From positions 14,681 through 78,680 of the forward strand of contig CAJTJZ010000012.1 of the NCBI GenBank assembly GCA_910576895.1: a stretch of 64,000 nucleotides of DNA, written 5' to 3'. The notes below the pieces were generated by a model, which did no database searches, had not been told where the DNA came from, and was given only the letters and a program-made list of their open reading frames with translations. Of the stretch, positions 51,457-60,454 are shown one piece after another. How positions within the stretch are numbered: position 1 is the stretch's first letter; each line of letters starts with the position of its first letter. The DNA is from an uncultured Lachnospiraceae bacterium. Its GTDB lineage: Bacteria; Bacillota; Clostridia; Lachnospirales; Lachnospiraceae. Both the position numbers and the translations under genes were made by a program.

Positions 51457-53784
51457 ATGGGAAAAAAAGTAGAGATAATTTTTTTATTTTTTATGATAGT
51501 GATGATAGGAAATATAACAGCTTGCAGTAATCAAGGTGATTCTAAAAAAAAAGAAACAAAAACAGAAACTGTTTCCAAAAAAAACAAGGGAAAGAAAAAA
51601 GAAGAAGCGTATTATCAAATATCTTTTCAGGATATCACAATGCCTTTGGATAGTATTGCTACGACATATGTTTTTAAGAACAATATGTATGTTATAGGTT
51701 ATAGAAATGAAAAAAATAAAAAAGGAACTACGGTTTCAAAATATTATCTTATTTGTATGAAATTAGATGGCAGTGATAAAAAAGAAATAAAACTAAATAT
51801 AAAAGAAGAAGAAGAACCCTATCGGCTTACAGTAGGAAAAGAAAATCAAATTTATCTTTTAAGCCAATTACAAACTTATGATCTTGATTTAGGGGAAACA
51901 ATAGAAGAATATTATATTCATACGATTTCTATAGAGGAGGGAAAAGAGGAATCTTGTAAATTAAAAATAAAAAAACAGAAAACAGAGTTACTTTATATTC
52001 AAGATATGATAGTTACAGAAGACACTATCTTATTTAATAGTCAAGAAAATGTATATACTTTTGATTTAAAAGGAAAAGAAAAAGGTAGATATCATTTTGG
52101 CGATTATACAGCAAGAATGGCACAAACAGGAAATGGAGATATCTATATTTCAGGTTATAGTGAAAATAATTATGGACTAAAAAAGCTTGATTTAAAAAAA
52201 GGGGAATTTGGAAATTTTATAAATTTGGTTTCAAAAAAAATTTATAGAACACAGGGTGGAAATTATAATATTATTTTACAGGGTGGAGAAGAAGATATTC
52301 TTTATATTAATGATTCTAATAATGTATTCTATTATCATACAGAAACAGGGGAATTTATAACATTATTTAATTGGATTCATCAGGATATTGATGGAGCTAC
52401 TATTAATCAATTTTTTTATACCGAAGATCAAACATTTCTTGTTCCTCATAATTTGGATAGAAATCAAATAGAACTGATAGAGATAAAAGAAGCAGAAGCA
52501 TCGCTAGAAAAAGAAAAGACGGTGTTAAAGCTTTCCTGTACTTATATTACAAATGAAATAAAAGAAAATGTTCTTTCTTTTAATAGAACTCATTCTAAGG
52601 AACGGATTGAGATTGAAGATTATTCTAGTTATGAAGACCCAGCACAGGCGTTAAATCTTGATATGATTGCAGGAAAGATTCCAGATATTTTAAGTATTGA
52701 TTCTCTTCCTGCATTACAGTATATAAAAAAGGGAATTTTAACAGATTTATCTTTCTTGATGGAACAAGATAAGGAAGTAAAAAAAGAAGATTTTATTGAA
52801 TCTGTATATCATGCATTAGAATATAATGGAAAACTTTATTATATGGGTTCTGATTTTAGTGTGCGTCCATTGCTTGGAAGTAATAAATTTACAAAAGGAA
52901 TGGAAGTATGGACAGTAGATGATATGTTTGCATTATATGAGAAGTTGCCAAAAAATGGTTTGTTTTTATGTAATGATACTTATAATATGTCAAGACAGTT
53001 ATTTCTTCAAAATATTCTTAGTAATCAGTTAGAGGATTATATTAGAATGGATACAAGTGAAACATTTTTAGATTCTTCAGAGTTTATAAAAATATTAGAG
53101 TTTTCAAAAAACTTTCCAGAGGAAAGTGAGATTGCAGAGAATATTAAAAATAGATTTGAAATAGGAATGCCACTTATGGTGCAAAGAGGAAAATTAATAT
53201 TATCAGACTGTTTTAACTTATCATGTATGCCAGATATACAAGCTTTTATGAAAATGTATCAAAAAGTAGGAGGTTTTACCATTATGAATTATCCATCTCT
53301 AAAAGGAGATGATAAACTTTCTATGACGATAAATAATACTATGGCAATGACAAAACAATGTGCGAAAAAAGAAGCAGCATGGGAATTTGTTCGTATGTTT
53401 TTAACTTATGATTATCAGAAAAACAAAGGTTTTTATGATGGAATACCAACAAGAAAAGATGCTTTTGAAAAAATGCTAGAGTATTCTATGGCAACAGAAA
53501 CATTTACAGATGCAGACGGTATGTTTGTAGAGCCTGTCAGTATTCAATATGTATTTGATGATTATACCGTCATTGTTGGACCATTAAAAAAGAAAGAAAC
53601 AGATATGATTCGTTCTATTGTAAATCGAGTGGGAAAATGTACTTATAATGACAGTGTTATAAAAGAAATCAGTAATATTGTTATAGAAGAAGCAGAAACA
53701 TTTTTTTCAGGAGATAAGACAGCCGAAGAAGCTGCACAGGTAATGCAAAATCGGGCAAAAATTTATGTAAGTGAAAATTCGTAA
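51457..53784 (+). CDS. Lipoprotein: propeller-like domain plus solute-binding domain (BlaI-regulated)
   Basis: 775 aa, lipobox NITAC (Cys23), then a lysine-rich linker. Residues about 45-345 are propeller-like (YLICMKLDGSDKKEIKLNIK). Residues about 360-770 resemble SBP_bac_1: LDMIAGKIPDILSIDSLPAL, YMGSDFSVRPLLGSNKF, GIPTRKDAFEKMLEY and the C-terminal TAEEAAQVMQNRAKIYVSE. Closely related to the 56342 gene and more distantly to 6656. AGGAGG precedes ATG. No importer genes are near. Under BlaI control it is probably an envelope-stress or nutrient sensor. Confidence 0.78.
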   Translation: MGKKVEIIFLFFMIVMIGNITACSNQGDSKKKETKTETVSKKNKGKKKEEAYYQISFQDITMPLDSIATTYVFKNNMYVIGYRNEKNKKGTTVSKYYLICMKLDGSDKKEIKLNIKEEEEPYRLTVGKENQIYLLSQLQTYDLDLGETIEEYYIHTISIEEGKEESCKLKIKKQKTELLYIQDMIVTEDTILFNSQENVYTFDLKGKEKGRYHFGDYTARMAQTGNGDIYISGYSENNYGLKKLDLKKGEFGNFINLVSKKIYRTQGGNYNIILQGGEEDILYINDSNNVFYYHTETGEFITLFNWIHQDIDGATINQFFYTEDQTFLVPHNLDRNQIELIEIKEAEASLEKEKTVLKLSCTYITNEIKENVLSFNRTHSKERIEIEDYSSYEDPAQALNLDMIAGKIPDILSIDSLPALQYIKKGILTDLSFLMEQDKEVKKEDFIESVYHALEYNGKLYYMGSDFSVRPLLGSNKFTKGMEVWTVDDMFALYEKLPKNGLFLCNDTYNMSRQLFLQNILSNQLEDYIRMDTSETFLDSSEFIKILEFSKNFPEESEIAENIKNRFEIGMPLMVQRGKLILSDCFNLSCMPDIQAFMKMYQKVGGFTIMNYPSLKGDDKLSMTINNTMAMTKQCAKKEAAWEFVRMFLTYDYQKNKGFYDGIPTRKDAFEKMLEYSMATETFTDADGMFVEPVSIQYVFDDYTVIVGPLKKKETDMIRSIVNRVGKCTYNDSVIKEISNIVIEEAETFFSGDKTAEEAAQVMQNRAKIYVSENS

Positions 53785-53822
53785 TTATGCTCCTCCTTAC
53801 CTATTTATTAGGTAATAAAAAA

Positions 53823-53867
53823 GATAGGAAAAGCAAGATTGCAAAAAATAACAAAGCTTTTCCTATC
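53823..53867 (-). terminator. Terminator for the minus-strand hydrolase gene
   Basis: GATAGGAAAAGC (53823-53834) and GCTTTTCCTATC (53856-53867) form a 12-bp stem; reading on the minus strand it is followed by TTTTTTATT. It can also close the plus-strand lipoprotein gene. Confidence 0.75.
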
Positions 53868-53896
53868 CTAATATAAAAGATATAATATCATATTAT

Positions 53897-54658
53897 TTAT
53901 AAATTAGATTTGGAATCAGATAGTGGTATTTCTGGGTTTTTTATTATGTATTCCCTGATATAATTATCTAATTCTTTTTGAAAATATTCACAATGATTTC
54001 GCTTTTCTAATTTTATAATTTGACAATGTTCATATTTTTTTAGTCTTGGAAGACAAAGTCTTGCAATATCTTCTGTACCATAGAGAAATGTTATTTTTTT
54101 CTGTGTTTGTTCATCTAAATTGTAAAGATCAACATGAAAACAACTTTCTGTTAGATTTAATAAACTATCAAGTGTTACAAGAGCTGCTGTATTTTTTTGA
54201 GCTTCTCCCATATGGTTAAAACATTTATTTAATTCCTCTGCCGCATGTTCTTTATCTTTTCTAACATTAATTAAGCATTTTTTATATTGACGGAAAAAAT
54301 GTTTTTTTATAAATTCTGGAAAATAAAATAAGGGTGCACTATCAATAAGCAGGCGTTCTATTTTATCATGATTTTTGCAAAAATAATAATATGCAATATT
54401 TCCACCTAAAGAAAAGCCTATCATTAATTGTATTTTATCTATCTTGTTTTTCTTTAAAAATGAGTTTATTTGTGTTTCTTCATCTTTTACGGATATATAA
54501 GTGGAATTTTCATAATGTCCGCTTAATGTTGGTATGATAAGATAATATTGCTCTTTTAAAATTGTAATACATTTTTCAAAAAAATCAGGACTAGCAAGCA
54601 TAGGATGTAATAGCAAAATTTTTGGATGTTCTTTATTGCCAAAGGTTTCTATTTTCAT
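53897..54658 (-). CDS. Alpha/beta hydrolase
   Basis: 253 aa, cytoplasmic. The nucleophile elbow is GFSLGGN (near residue 83), the oxyanion region ILLLHPMLASPDFF at the N-terminus, and the catalytic His probably in KRNHCEYF near 227; the acid Asp is probably in YGTEDIAR. Substrate unknown. It is on the opposite strand between two BlaI-regulated genes but shows no BlaI operator of its own. Confidence 0.82.
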   Translation of the reverse strand: MKIETFGNKEHPKILLLHPMLASPDFFEKCITILKEQYYLIIPTLSGHYENSTYISVKDEETQINSFLKKNKIDKIQLMIGFSLGGNIAYYYFCKNHDKIERLLIDSAPLFYFPEFIKKHFFRQYKKCLINVRKDKEHAAEELNKCFNHMGEAQKNTAALVTLDSLLNLTESCFHVDLYNLDEQTQKKITFLYGTEDIARLCLPRLKKYEHCQIIKLEKRNHCEYFQKELDNYIREYIIKNPEIPLSDSKSNL

Positions 54659-54789
54659 ATTATTTTCTCCTTTGCTATTTTTATAAATTTTAGCATAATT
54701 AATTTATATTGTCTAGATTTTTTGTAAAAGATTAAGAAACAAAAAGAAGGAGAGGAAATGGAAGGAATAAAAATGGAAAAGTATAGTTG

Positions 54790-54840
54790 TTGACAGGAAA
54801 ATAAAATTATGATAAGATATCAAAAACTACTGAAGTAGTT
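54790..54840 (+). promoter_or_regulatory. Promoter with BlaI operator 3
   Basis: TTGACA (54790-54795), 17-base spacer, TAAGAT (54813-54818), then AACTAC-TGAA-GTAGTT (54825-54840), a perfect 6-bp dyad of the same ACTAC-N4-GTAGT type. Controls the repeat protein at 54893. Confidence 0.8.
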
Positions 54841-54892
54841 TTAAGGCTATGATTTGTAATAAGTATTGTATCAAAAAGAAAGGGGAATGATT

Positions 54893-56113
54893 ATGAAAAG
54901 AAGGCAATTCTTATTTACTGTGATTGTATTGACTTTTGGAATTGCTGTTATCAATGGACAGTCAAAGGAAACAAATACAAATATTGTTAGTGCAGAAGAA
55001 AATGATGTAGAAGAAAGTGATTTTGCTATTGATAAAAAAGGAGTATTAACAGAATATTATGGTACAGATGAAAATGTAATAATTCCTGATGGGGTAACAG
55101 AAATAGGGGATTATGTTTTTTCGGGCAAAGATTTTAGTAGTATTCTTCTTCCTGATAGTGTAACGATAATTGGAGAGGGTGTATTTTCTGGATGTAATAA
55201 ACTAACTACAATAACGATACCAGATAGTGTAACGATAATTGGAGAGGATGCATTTTCTGGATGCAGTAGTTTAAATGAAATTATATTGCCAGATACAATT
55301 ACAGAAATAGGTGATCGTACATTTGCAGACTGTAGTAATTTAAAAGAAATTATAATTCCAGAAAATATTATAAAAATAGGAGATTATGCATTTTCTGGAT
55401 GTAGTAGTTTAACAGAAATTATGATTCCAAATAAAGTAACAACGATAGGTTGGAGTGCTTTCAATAACTGTAAGAAATTATTGAGTGTAACGATTTCAGA
55501 TACAGTAGAAGAATTAGGAACGATGCCCTTTTCTGGTTGTTCTTCTTTAGAAAAGATTATTGTAGATTTTAATAATAAAAATTATGAAATAAGAGAAAAT
55601 GTTTTGTTTAAAAAGGAAGATTTTGGATTACAATTGGTAGCGTATCCTCCTAAAAGAAAAGGAAAGAAATATAATATTCCTGAAGAAGTAGTTAGTATAG
55701 AAAGTAATGCATTTAAGGATTGTAAAAAATTAGAGAAAATAGTTCTTTCTGATAATATTACAACAATAGGATATAATGCATTTTCAAATTGTAAAAAATT
55801 AATAGACATTACACTGCCAAGTAGTATGACAGAAATAATATATTATGAAGGAGCTTTTTATGGCGGAAAAAATTTAAAAAACTTAAATATTACAATGAAA
55901 AAAGGAGAAAAAATTTCTTTTGCAGTTGAATTAGGTGAAGGCTCTAAATTATATCGACCAACCATTACTTATAAAAATGAAAAAAGAATTGCAAGACAAG
56001 GGGATATTTTAAAGAAAGAAACAATTACAGCAAAAAAGAAAGGAAAAGCAAAAATTGTATTTAAGTGTGGTGATAGTAAAACAAAAACAGTAGTTACTCT
56101 TACAATAAAATAA
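54893..56113 (+). CDS. Secreted BspA-type leucine-rich repeat protein (BlaI-regulated)
   Basis: 406 aa from ATG 54893, chosen because AAAGGGG is 7 bases upstream. Signal peptide (about 1-35). Residues about 45-310 hold LRR_5 repeats of about 23 residues (VTEIGDYVFSGKDFSSILLP, VTIIGEGVFSGCNKLTTITI), as in BspA/surface antigen proteins that bind host or matrix molecules. The last 90 residues are a beta domain (KKKGKAKIVFKCGDSKTKTV), Big2-like. No LPXTG anchor. It is under a BlaI operator. Confidence 0.87.
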   Translation: MKRRQFLFTVIVLTFGIAVINGQSKETNTNIVSAEENDVEESDFAIDKKGVLTEYYGTDENVIIPDGVTEIGDYVFSGKDFSSILLPDSVTIIGEGVFSGCNKLTTITIPDSVTIIGEDAFSGCSSLNEIILPDTITEIGDRTFADCSNLKEIIIPENIIKIGDYAFSGCSSLTEIMIPNKVTTIGWSAFNNCKKLLSVTISDTVEELGTMPFSGCSSLEKIIVDFNNKNYEIRENVLFKKEDFGLQLVAYPPKRKGKKYNIPEEVVSIESNAFKDCKKLEKIVLSDNITTIGYNAFSNCKKLIDITLPSSMTEIIYYEGAFYGGKNLKNLNITMKKGEKISFAVELGEGSKLYRPTITYKNEKRIARQGDILKKETITAKKKGKAKIVFKCGDSKTKTVVTLTIK

Positions 56114-56127
56114 GAAGTAACATAGCT

Positions 56128-56165
56128 ATCAGGTGGAAAGACAATCTTTTCACCTGATTTTTTTT
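56128..56165 (+). terminator. Intrinsic terminator
   Basis: ATCAGGTGGAAAG (56128-56140) pairs with CTTTTCACCTGAT (56146-56158), followed by eight Ts. Confidence 0.85.
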
Positions 56166-56221
56166 GATGAAATAAAAAAAAGGTTTTTATCATAAAAATG
56201 TTAGAAAATTGATAGTACATT

Positions 56222-56264
56222 GTAAGGATTTCGTAAGGATTTTTTTTCTTTCATGGAATATAAT
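56222..56264 (+). promoter_or_regulatory. Direct repeat GTAAGGATT at 11-base period with TATAAT
   Basis: GTAAGGATT at 56222-56230 and 56233-56241, then TATAAT at 56259-56264. There is no good -35 at the expected place, which is covered by the second repeat, suggesting activation by a two-component regulator. No ACTAC-N4-GTAGT dyad is present here, unlike before the 51457 paralogue. Confidence 0.5.
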
Positions 56265-56341
56265 CCATTAAAAAAGTAAGGAACTATAATGATTCTTAAG
56301 TATCAAATGAAAGGAAAAACAAAGAAATGGAGGAAATGTCT

Positions 56342-58642
56342 ATGAAGAAAAAAAATGGGAAACGTCCTATCATTGGAATTATTTTATTATCATTTCTTAT
56401 GATAGTGCTTACATCATGTGGAAATGATAAAAAGGGAGAGGAAAAAACATTAAATAAAACAAATGTATCAAAACAGGAACAGTCAGAAGATGGTTATGTA
56501 TATCAAGCTTCTTTTCAAGATATAGAAATTCCTTGTACAGATATTAGCAGCAGTTGTATGTATGATGGAAGAATTTATATGGTAGGTTCTAAATATGAAG
56601 ATGGGGAAACAGAAGATGATTATACTTATACTGTCTATTTTCTTAGTTGTAATTTAGATGGCAGTGATATGAAGCAAAAAAAATTAGATTTTAAGGAAAC
56701 AGAATTTATTGAATATATGGGCATAGATCAGGAAGAAAATTTGCGGCTTGTAACAATGCGTTATGATTATAATGAAAAAACGGGTTCTAGTAAAAGTCAG
56801 GCTTTTTTATATACGATAGATAAAGAAGGAACGATAATAGATACTTGTAAATTAAAATCAAAGGATAAAGGGAATTTTTATATTGGAACTGCTTATATGG
56901 CAGGAGATACTTTATATACTTCTGGTAATAAAAAAATTTATACTTTTAATATGAAAGGAAAGCCAGAAAAAACATATGATTTTGGAAGCAGTATTAGTGC
57001 TATGGCTTTTACAGAAGAAGGCTTTTATGCATATGGTTATGGCGGTAAAGGTGACAATGATAGTTTTATTATGAAAGGGATTGATACAAAGACAGGAGAA
57101 GTGGGAAAACCTGTTGATTTTGGTGATTATCGTATTAATAATGCTACATTATGTACAAGAGAAAATGCTATTTATATGAATGATTCTAATAATGTATATT
57201 GTTTTGATACAAAAACAAAGGAAGTAACAACGTTATTTAATTGGATTAATAGTGATATCAATAGTAATAATATAAAAAATTATTTTCCATTAAGTGATGA
57301 GGAATTTCTTGTACTTAGTTATTCTTATGAAAATAATGAAGGAAAAGTTGAAATTGCAAATATAAAAAAGGTAAAAGCATCTACAGTAAAGGAAAAAACA
57401 GTTTTAAGACTTGCTTGTGCAAATACAGATGATAGAATTAAAAAAAATATAATTTCTTTTAATAAGGAAAATAAAGATTATCGGGTAGAGCTTGATGATT
57501 ATTCCCATTATGAAAATCCTGCCATGCAGCTTGGGCTTGATATTAATTCTGGAAAAATTCCTGATATTTTGTGTATAGAATCATTACCAGTATCACAATA
57601 TATTCAAAAAGGATTGCTAACCGATCTTTATCCATTTATGGAAAAAGATGAAGAGGTAAACAAAGAGGATTTTATTGATTCGATTTGTCAGGCAACAGAA
57701 CGTGATGGAAAACTTTATTTTATGGGTTCTGCTTTTACAATGCAGTCTTTAATTGGAAGCAAGAAAAATTTAGGAGATATGGAAGCTTTGACATTTTCTG
57801 AAATGAAAAAGCTCTATGATAGTGTGCCAGAAAATGGGGAATTTATGAGAATGATGACAAAAAATAATTTTATTACTACGATGTTAAGCGAACGATTAGA
57901 GGATTATATTGATTGGAATACAGGAGAAATTTCTTTTGATTCACAGGAATTTATTGATTTATTGGAGTTTGCCAATCGTTTCCCAAAAGAAATTGATGAG
58001 GAACATGCTAGCAAAGAAAGTACGCCTACTATGGTGGAAAAAGGGACTTTAATGTTAGATAATCTTTATATCTATGGATTAGATAATATACAAATGTATG
58101 CAAAAATGTATAAAAAAGCAGGAGGTTTTCAGGCAATTGCTTATCCATCAAAAACAGGAAATACAGGACTTTCCATATCTTTTAATGGAGTTGCACTGGC
58201 AATTACAGAACAATGTAAAGAAAAAAATGGTGCTTGGGAATTTGTACGATTATTTTTAACTTATAAAAATCAAAAATCAGATAGTAGTTATTATGGCGGA
58301 ATGCCAACAAGAAAAGATGCTATGGAAAAGGCATTGGAATATGCAGCCGCAACAAAAAAATATACAGATGAAGATGGCACAGTGGTAAGACCAAATAATA
58401 TCACAATTGGTTTTGATGATTATACCGTTGATATTGGACCTTTGACAAAAAAAGAAATAGAGACAGTTCGATCAATGCTTAATCGTATTAGTAAATGTAT
58501 TGCTTTTGATGCAGCATCAGAAGAAATTAATAAAATTATTGAAGAAGAAGCACAAGCTTATTTTGCAGGAGATAAAACAGCACAAGAGGCAGCAGGATTG
58601 ATACAAAATCGTGTAAAATTATATGTAAGTGAAAATTCATAA
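56342..58642 (+). CDS. Lipoprotein: propeller-like domain plus solute-binding domain
   Basis: 766 aa from ATG 56342; GGAGG (56329-56333) is 8 bases upstream, while the in-frame ATGs at 56327 and 56336 are badly placed. Lipobox LTSC (Cys27). Propeller-like part to about 335 (YFLSCNLDGSDMKQKKLDFK), solute-binding-like part after it (LDINSGKIPDILCIESLPVS, YFMGSAFTMQSLIGSKK, GGMPTRKDAMEKALEY). The C-terminus AQEAAGLIQNRVKLYVSEN is nearly that of the 51457 protein. A recent duplicate with different regulation. Confidence 0.78.
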   Translation: MKKKNGKRPIIGIILLSFLMIVLTSCGNDKKGEEKTLNKTNVSKQEQSEDGYVYQASFQDIEIPCTDISSSCMYDGRIYMVGSKYEDGETEDDYTYTVYFLSCNLDGSDMKQKKLDFKETEFIEYMGIDQEENLRLVTMRYDYNEKTGSSKSQAFLYTIDKEGTIIDTCKLKSKDKGNFYIGTAYMAGDTLYTSGNKKIYTFNMKGKPEKTYDFGSSISAMAFTEEGFYAYGYGGKGDNDSFIMKGIDTKTGEVGKPVDFGDYRINNATLCTRENAIYMNDSNNVYCFDTKTKEVTTLFNWINSDINSNNIKNYFPLSDEEFLVLSYSYENNEGKVEIANIKKVKASTVKEKTVLRLACANTDDRIKKNIISFNKENKDYRVELDDYSHYENPAMQLGLDINSGKIPDILCIESLPVSQYIQKGLLTDLYPFMEKDEEVNKEDFIDSICQATERDGKLYFMGSAFTMQSLIGSKKNLGDMEALTFSEMKKLYDSVPENGEFMRMMTKNNFITTMLSERLEDYIDWNTGEISFDSQEFIDLLEFANRFPKEIDEEHASKESTPTMVEKGTLMLDNLYIYGLDNIQMYAKMYKKAGGFQAIAYPSKTGNTGLSISFNGVALAITEQCKEKNGAWEFVRLFLTYKNQKSDSSYYGGMPTRKDAMEKALEYAAATKKYTDEDGTVVRPNNITIGFDDYTVDIGPLTKKEIETVRSMLNRISKCIAFDAASEEINKIIEEEAQAYFAGDKTAQEAAGLIQNRVKLYVSENS

Positions 58643-58682
58643 AAGTTTTATTATTTGCTTTCTTTTTTAGAATATTCGCAGG

Positions 58683-58711
58683 TTGTATTTCCTGTTTAAG
58701 TTGTGTATACT
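58683..58711 (+). promoter_or_regulatory. Promoter of proA
   Basis: TTGTAT (58683-58688), 17-base spacer, TATACT (58706-58711). Confidence 0.6.
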
Positions 58712-58741
58712 ATTTATAAAAAAGGAAAGGATGGAAATGAT

Positions 58742-60019
58742 ATGGACTTTAAAGAGCAGATAAAACAAGTAAAACTGGCAGCACCAAAAATGGCAAATAC
58801 TACAAAACAAAACCGTAATCAGGCATTGCAGAGTGTAAGTACTGCATTACTTCATAATCAAGATGCTATTTTTGCAGCGAATCAAGAGGATAGAAAACAG
58901 GCAAAACTTGATGGAGTGCCTGAGCCAATTTTAAATCGTCTAAAATTTGATGATAAAAAATTGAAAGATGTGTTAGCAGGAATACAAGATTTAATAAAAC
59001 TTTCCGATCCATTATTTCAAACAGTATTTCAAAGAGAACTTGATCAAGGGCTTTTATTAAAAAAGGTTACTTGTCCGATTGGTGTTATTGGTGTTATTTT
59101 TGAAGCTAGACCAGATGCATTAGTTCAAATTTCTGCACTATGTATAAAAAGTGGAAATTGTGTTGTTTTAAAAGGTGGAAGTGAAGCATTAAAAACAAAT
59201 AAAATATTATTTGATATTATTTATAAAGCCATTTTAGAAGCAGGACTTCCTTTACATTGTATGATGCAGCTAGAAGCAAGATCAGAAATTAAAGAGCTTT
59301 TATCTTGTCATGGATTGGTGGATTTACTGATTCCAAGAGGATCAAATGCATTTGTGCAATATATTATGGATAATACAAAGATTCCAGTTATGGGTCATGC
59401 AGATGGTATTTGTCATATTTATGTAGATTTGGATGCTGATTTAGCAAAGGCAGTACCAATTGTATTTGATGCAAAGACACAATATGTATCTGCATGTAAT
59501 GCAGTAGAAACGTTACTTGTACATAAAGAGATTGCACCACGTTTTTTACCAGAATTAAAAAAGATGTTGGATAAAAAACAGGTAGAGATTCGAGGAACAA
59601 AAGAAGTTGCCAAATTGATTTCATGCAAAGAAGCAACGGAGGAAGATAATAAAACAGAATATTTAGATTATATCTTATCTGTAAAAATAGTGGAAAATCT
59701 ACAACAGGCAATTGATCATATTAATTTTTATGGTTCTCATCATACGGATTGTATTATTACAGAAAATAAAGAGACAGCAGAAATTTTTATGGATTTAGTA
59801 GATTCTGCTGGAGTCTATCAAAATTGTTCTACACGTTTTGCTGATGGCTATCGTTATGGATTTGGTGCGGAACTTGGTATTAGTACAGGAAAACTTCATG
59901 CTAGAGGACCTGTAGGTTTAGAGGGACTTGTAAGTTATAAATATAAACTTTTTGGAGAAGGACAAATTGTAGAAGATTATGCCTTGGGAAGAAAAAGTTT
60001 TCATTTTAAAGAATTATAG
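58742..60019 (+). CDS. proA: Gamma-glutamyl phosphate reductase
   Basis: 425 aa, start ATG 58742 with AAAGGATGG upstream. Reduces gamma-glutamyl phosphate to glutamate semialdehyde in proline synthesis. Conserved aldehyde-dehydrogenase-like blocks: PIGVIGVIFEARPDALVQIS, SGNCVVLKGGSEA, LIPRGSNAF, the catalytic Cys in QYVSACNAVETLL, and NCSTRFADGYRYGFGAELGI. The partner gene proB is not next to it. Confidence 0.93.
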   Translation: MDFKEQIKQVKLAAPKMANTTKQNRNQALQSVSTALLHNQDAIFAANQEDRKQAKLDGVPEPILNRLKFDDKKLKDVLAGIQDLIKLSDPLFQTVFQRELDQGLLLKKVTCPIGVIGVIFEARPDALVQISALCIKSGNCVVLKGGSEALKTNKILFDIIYKAILEAGLPLHCMMQLEARSEIKELLSCHGLVDLLIPRGSNAFVQYIMDNTKIPVMGHADGICHIYVDLDADLAKAVPIVFDAKTQYVSACNAVETLLVHKEIAPRFLPELKKMLDKKQVEIRGTKEVAKLISCKEATEEDNKTEYLDYILSVKIVENLQQAIDHINFYGSHHTDCIITENKETAEIFMDLVDSAGVYQNCSTRFADGYRYGFGAELGISTGKLHARGPVGLEGLVSYKYKLFGEGQIVEDYALGRKSFHFKEL

Positions 60020-60093
60020 GCGATAGTTTGTTGAGATGGGGATAGCAAAGGCAAAGATGATAGTAGGTATTTTTTAATTATACTGTAAGTAAC

Positions 60094-60122
60094 TTGTATT
60101 TTTTTATCTCTTGTGGTATAGT
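60094..60122 (+). promoter_or_regulatory. Promoter of the tRNA-like RNA pair
   Basis: TTGTAT (60094-60099), 17-base spacer, TATAGT (60117-60122). Transcription would start at about 60129-60131, exactly where the first structured RNA begins with GGGAACGG. This supports a stable, primary-transcript 5' end. Confidence 0.65.
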
Positions 60123-60130
60123 TTTTATAT

Positions 60131-60233
60131 GGGAACGGTTTGGAATAAATGTCTTGAAAAAAGACATTCACAGCAACGAATTTCTTTTCATTCTTTGGCT
60201 TAAGTCGGTTCGAATCCGTCCCGGCCGTTCCTA
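60131..60233 (+). ncRNA. tRNA-like structured RNA 1
   Basis: GGGAACGG (60131-60138) pairs with CCGTTCCT (60225-60232) as an acceptor-like closing stem. GTCGGTTCGAATCC (60204-60217) is a tRNA-type T-arm with the canonical T loop TTCGAAT, though five bases more than usual separate it from the 3' stem. The middle holds a perfect 8-bp hairpin AATGTCTT/AAGACATT (60148-60155/60161-60168), then ACAGCAA (60170-60176) and a pyrimidine-rich stretch. No D arm and no anticodon arm are recognisable. It is therefore a tRNA mimic, not a tRNA. RNA 2 follows 7 bases later with the same central elements. Confidence 0.55.
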
Positions 60234-60239
60234 TTTTAT

Positions 60240-60360
60240 AGGGCCATAGCTCAGTGGGTAGAGCAAATAAAATAAAATGAAAAGAACCTTGCTAAAGGTT
60301 CTTACAGCAATTTTCTTCGATTTTATTTCTAGGTCGCTGGTTCAAATCCGGCTGGCCCTA
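60240..60360 (+). ncRNA. tRNA-like structured RNA 2 with extended anticodon-side arm
   Basis: Canonical acceptor stem AGGGCCA/TGGCCCT (60240-60246/60353-60359) with discriminator A, D arm GCTC-AGTGGGTA-GAGC (60249-60264) and T arm GCTGG-TTCAAAT-CCGGC (60336-60352). In place of a 17-base anticodon arm there are 64 bases. They comprise a 9-bp helix AAATAAAAT/ATTTTATTT (60265-60273/60320-60328), an inner helix GAAAA/TTTTC and a perfect 9-bp hairpin AAGAACCTT-GCTA-AAGGTTCTT (60282-60303). ACAGCAA (60304-60310) follows at once. There is no anticodon, so it cannot decode. The neighbouring gene encodes a Ro60/DUF2828-like vWA protein, and tRNA mimicry is known for bacterial Y RNAs that partner Ro60. 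Confidence 0.7.
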
Positions 60361-60454
60361 ATATTTTTATGAAATTTATTATAGTAGATGCGGAATAAAT
60401 AAGAAAGATATCATAGTGAACATTTACTTACTTTTGTAATAGGAGGAGTTTTTT

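Noticed and set aside
60240..60360. An ordinary tRNA gene, or a tRNA interrupted by a group I intron
   Set aside because: The acceptor, D and T arms are canonical, but the 64 bases in place of the anticodon arm are far too short for a group I intron and lack its core. No removal of the insert restores a normal 5-bp stem with a 7-base loop. RNA 1 carries the same central elements without a D arm, which fits a tRNA mimic better.
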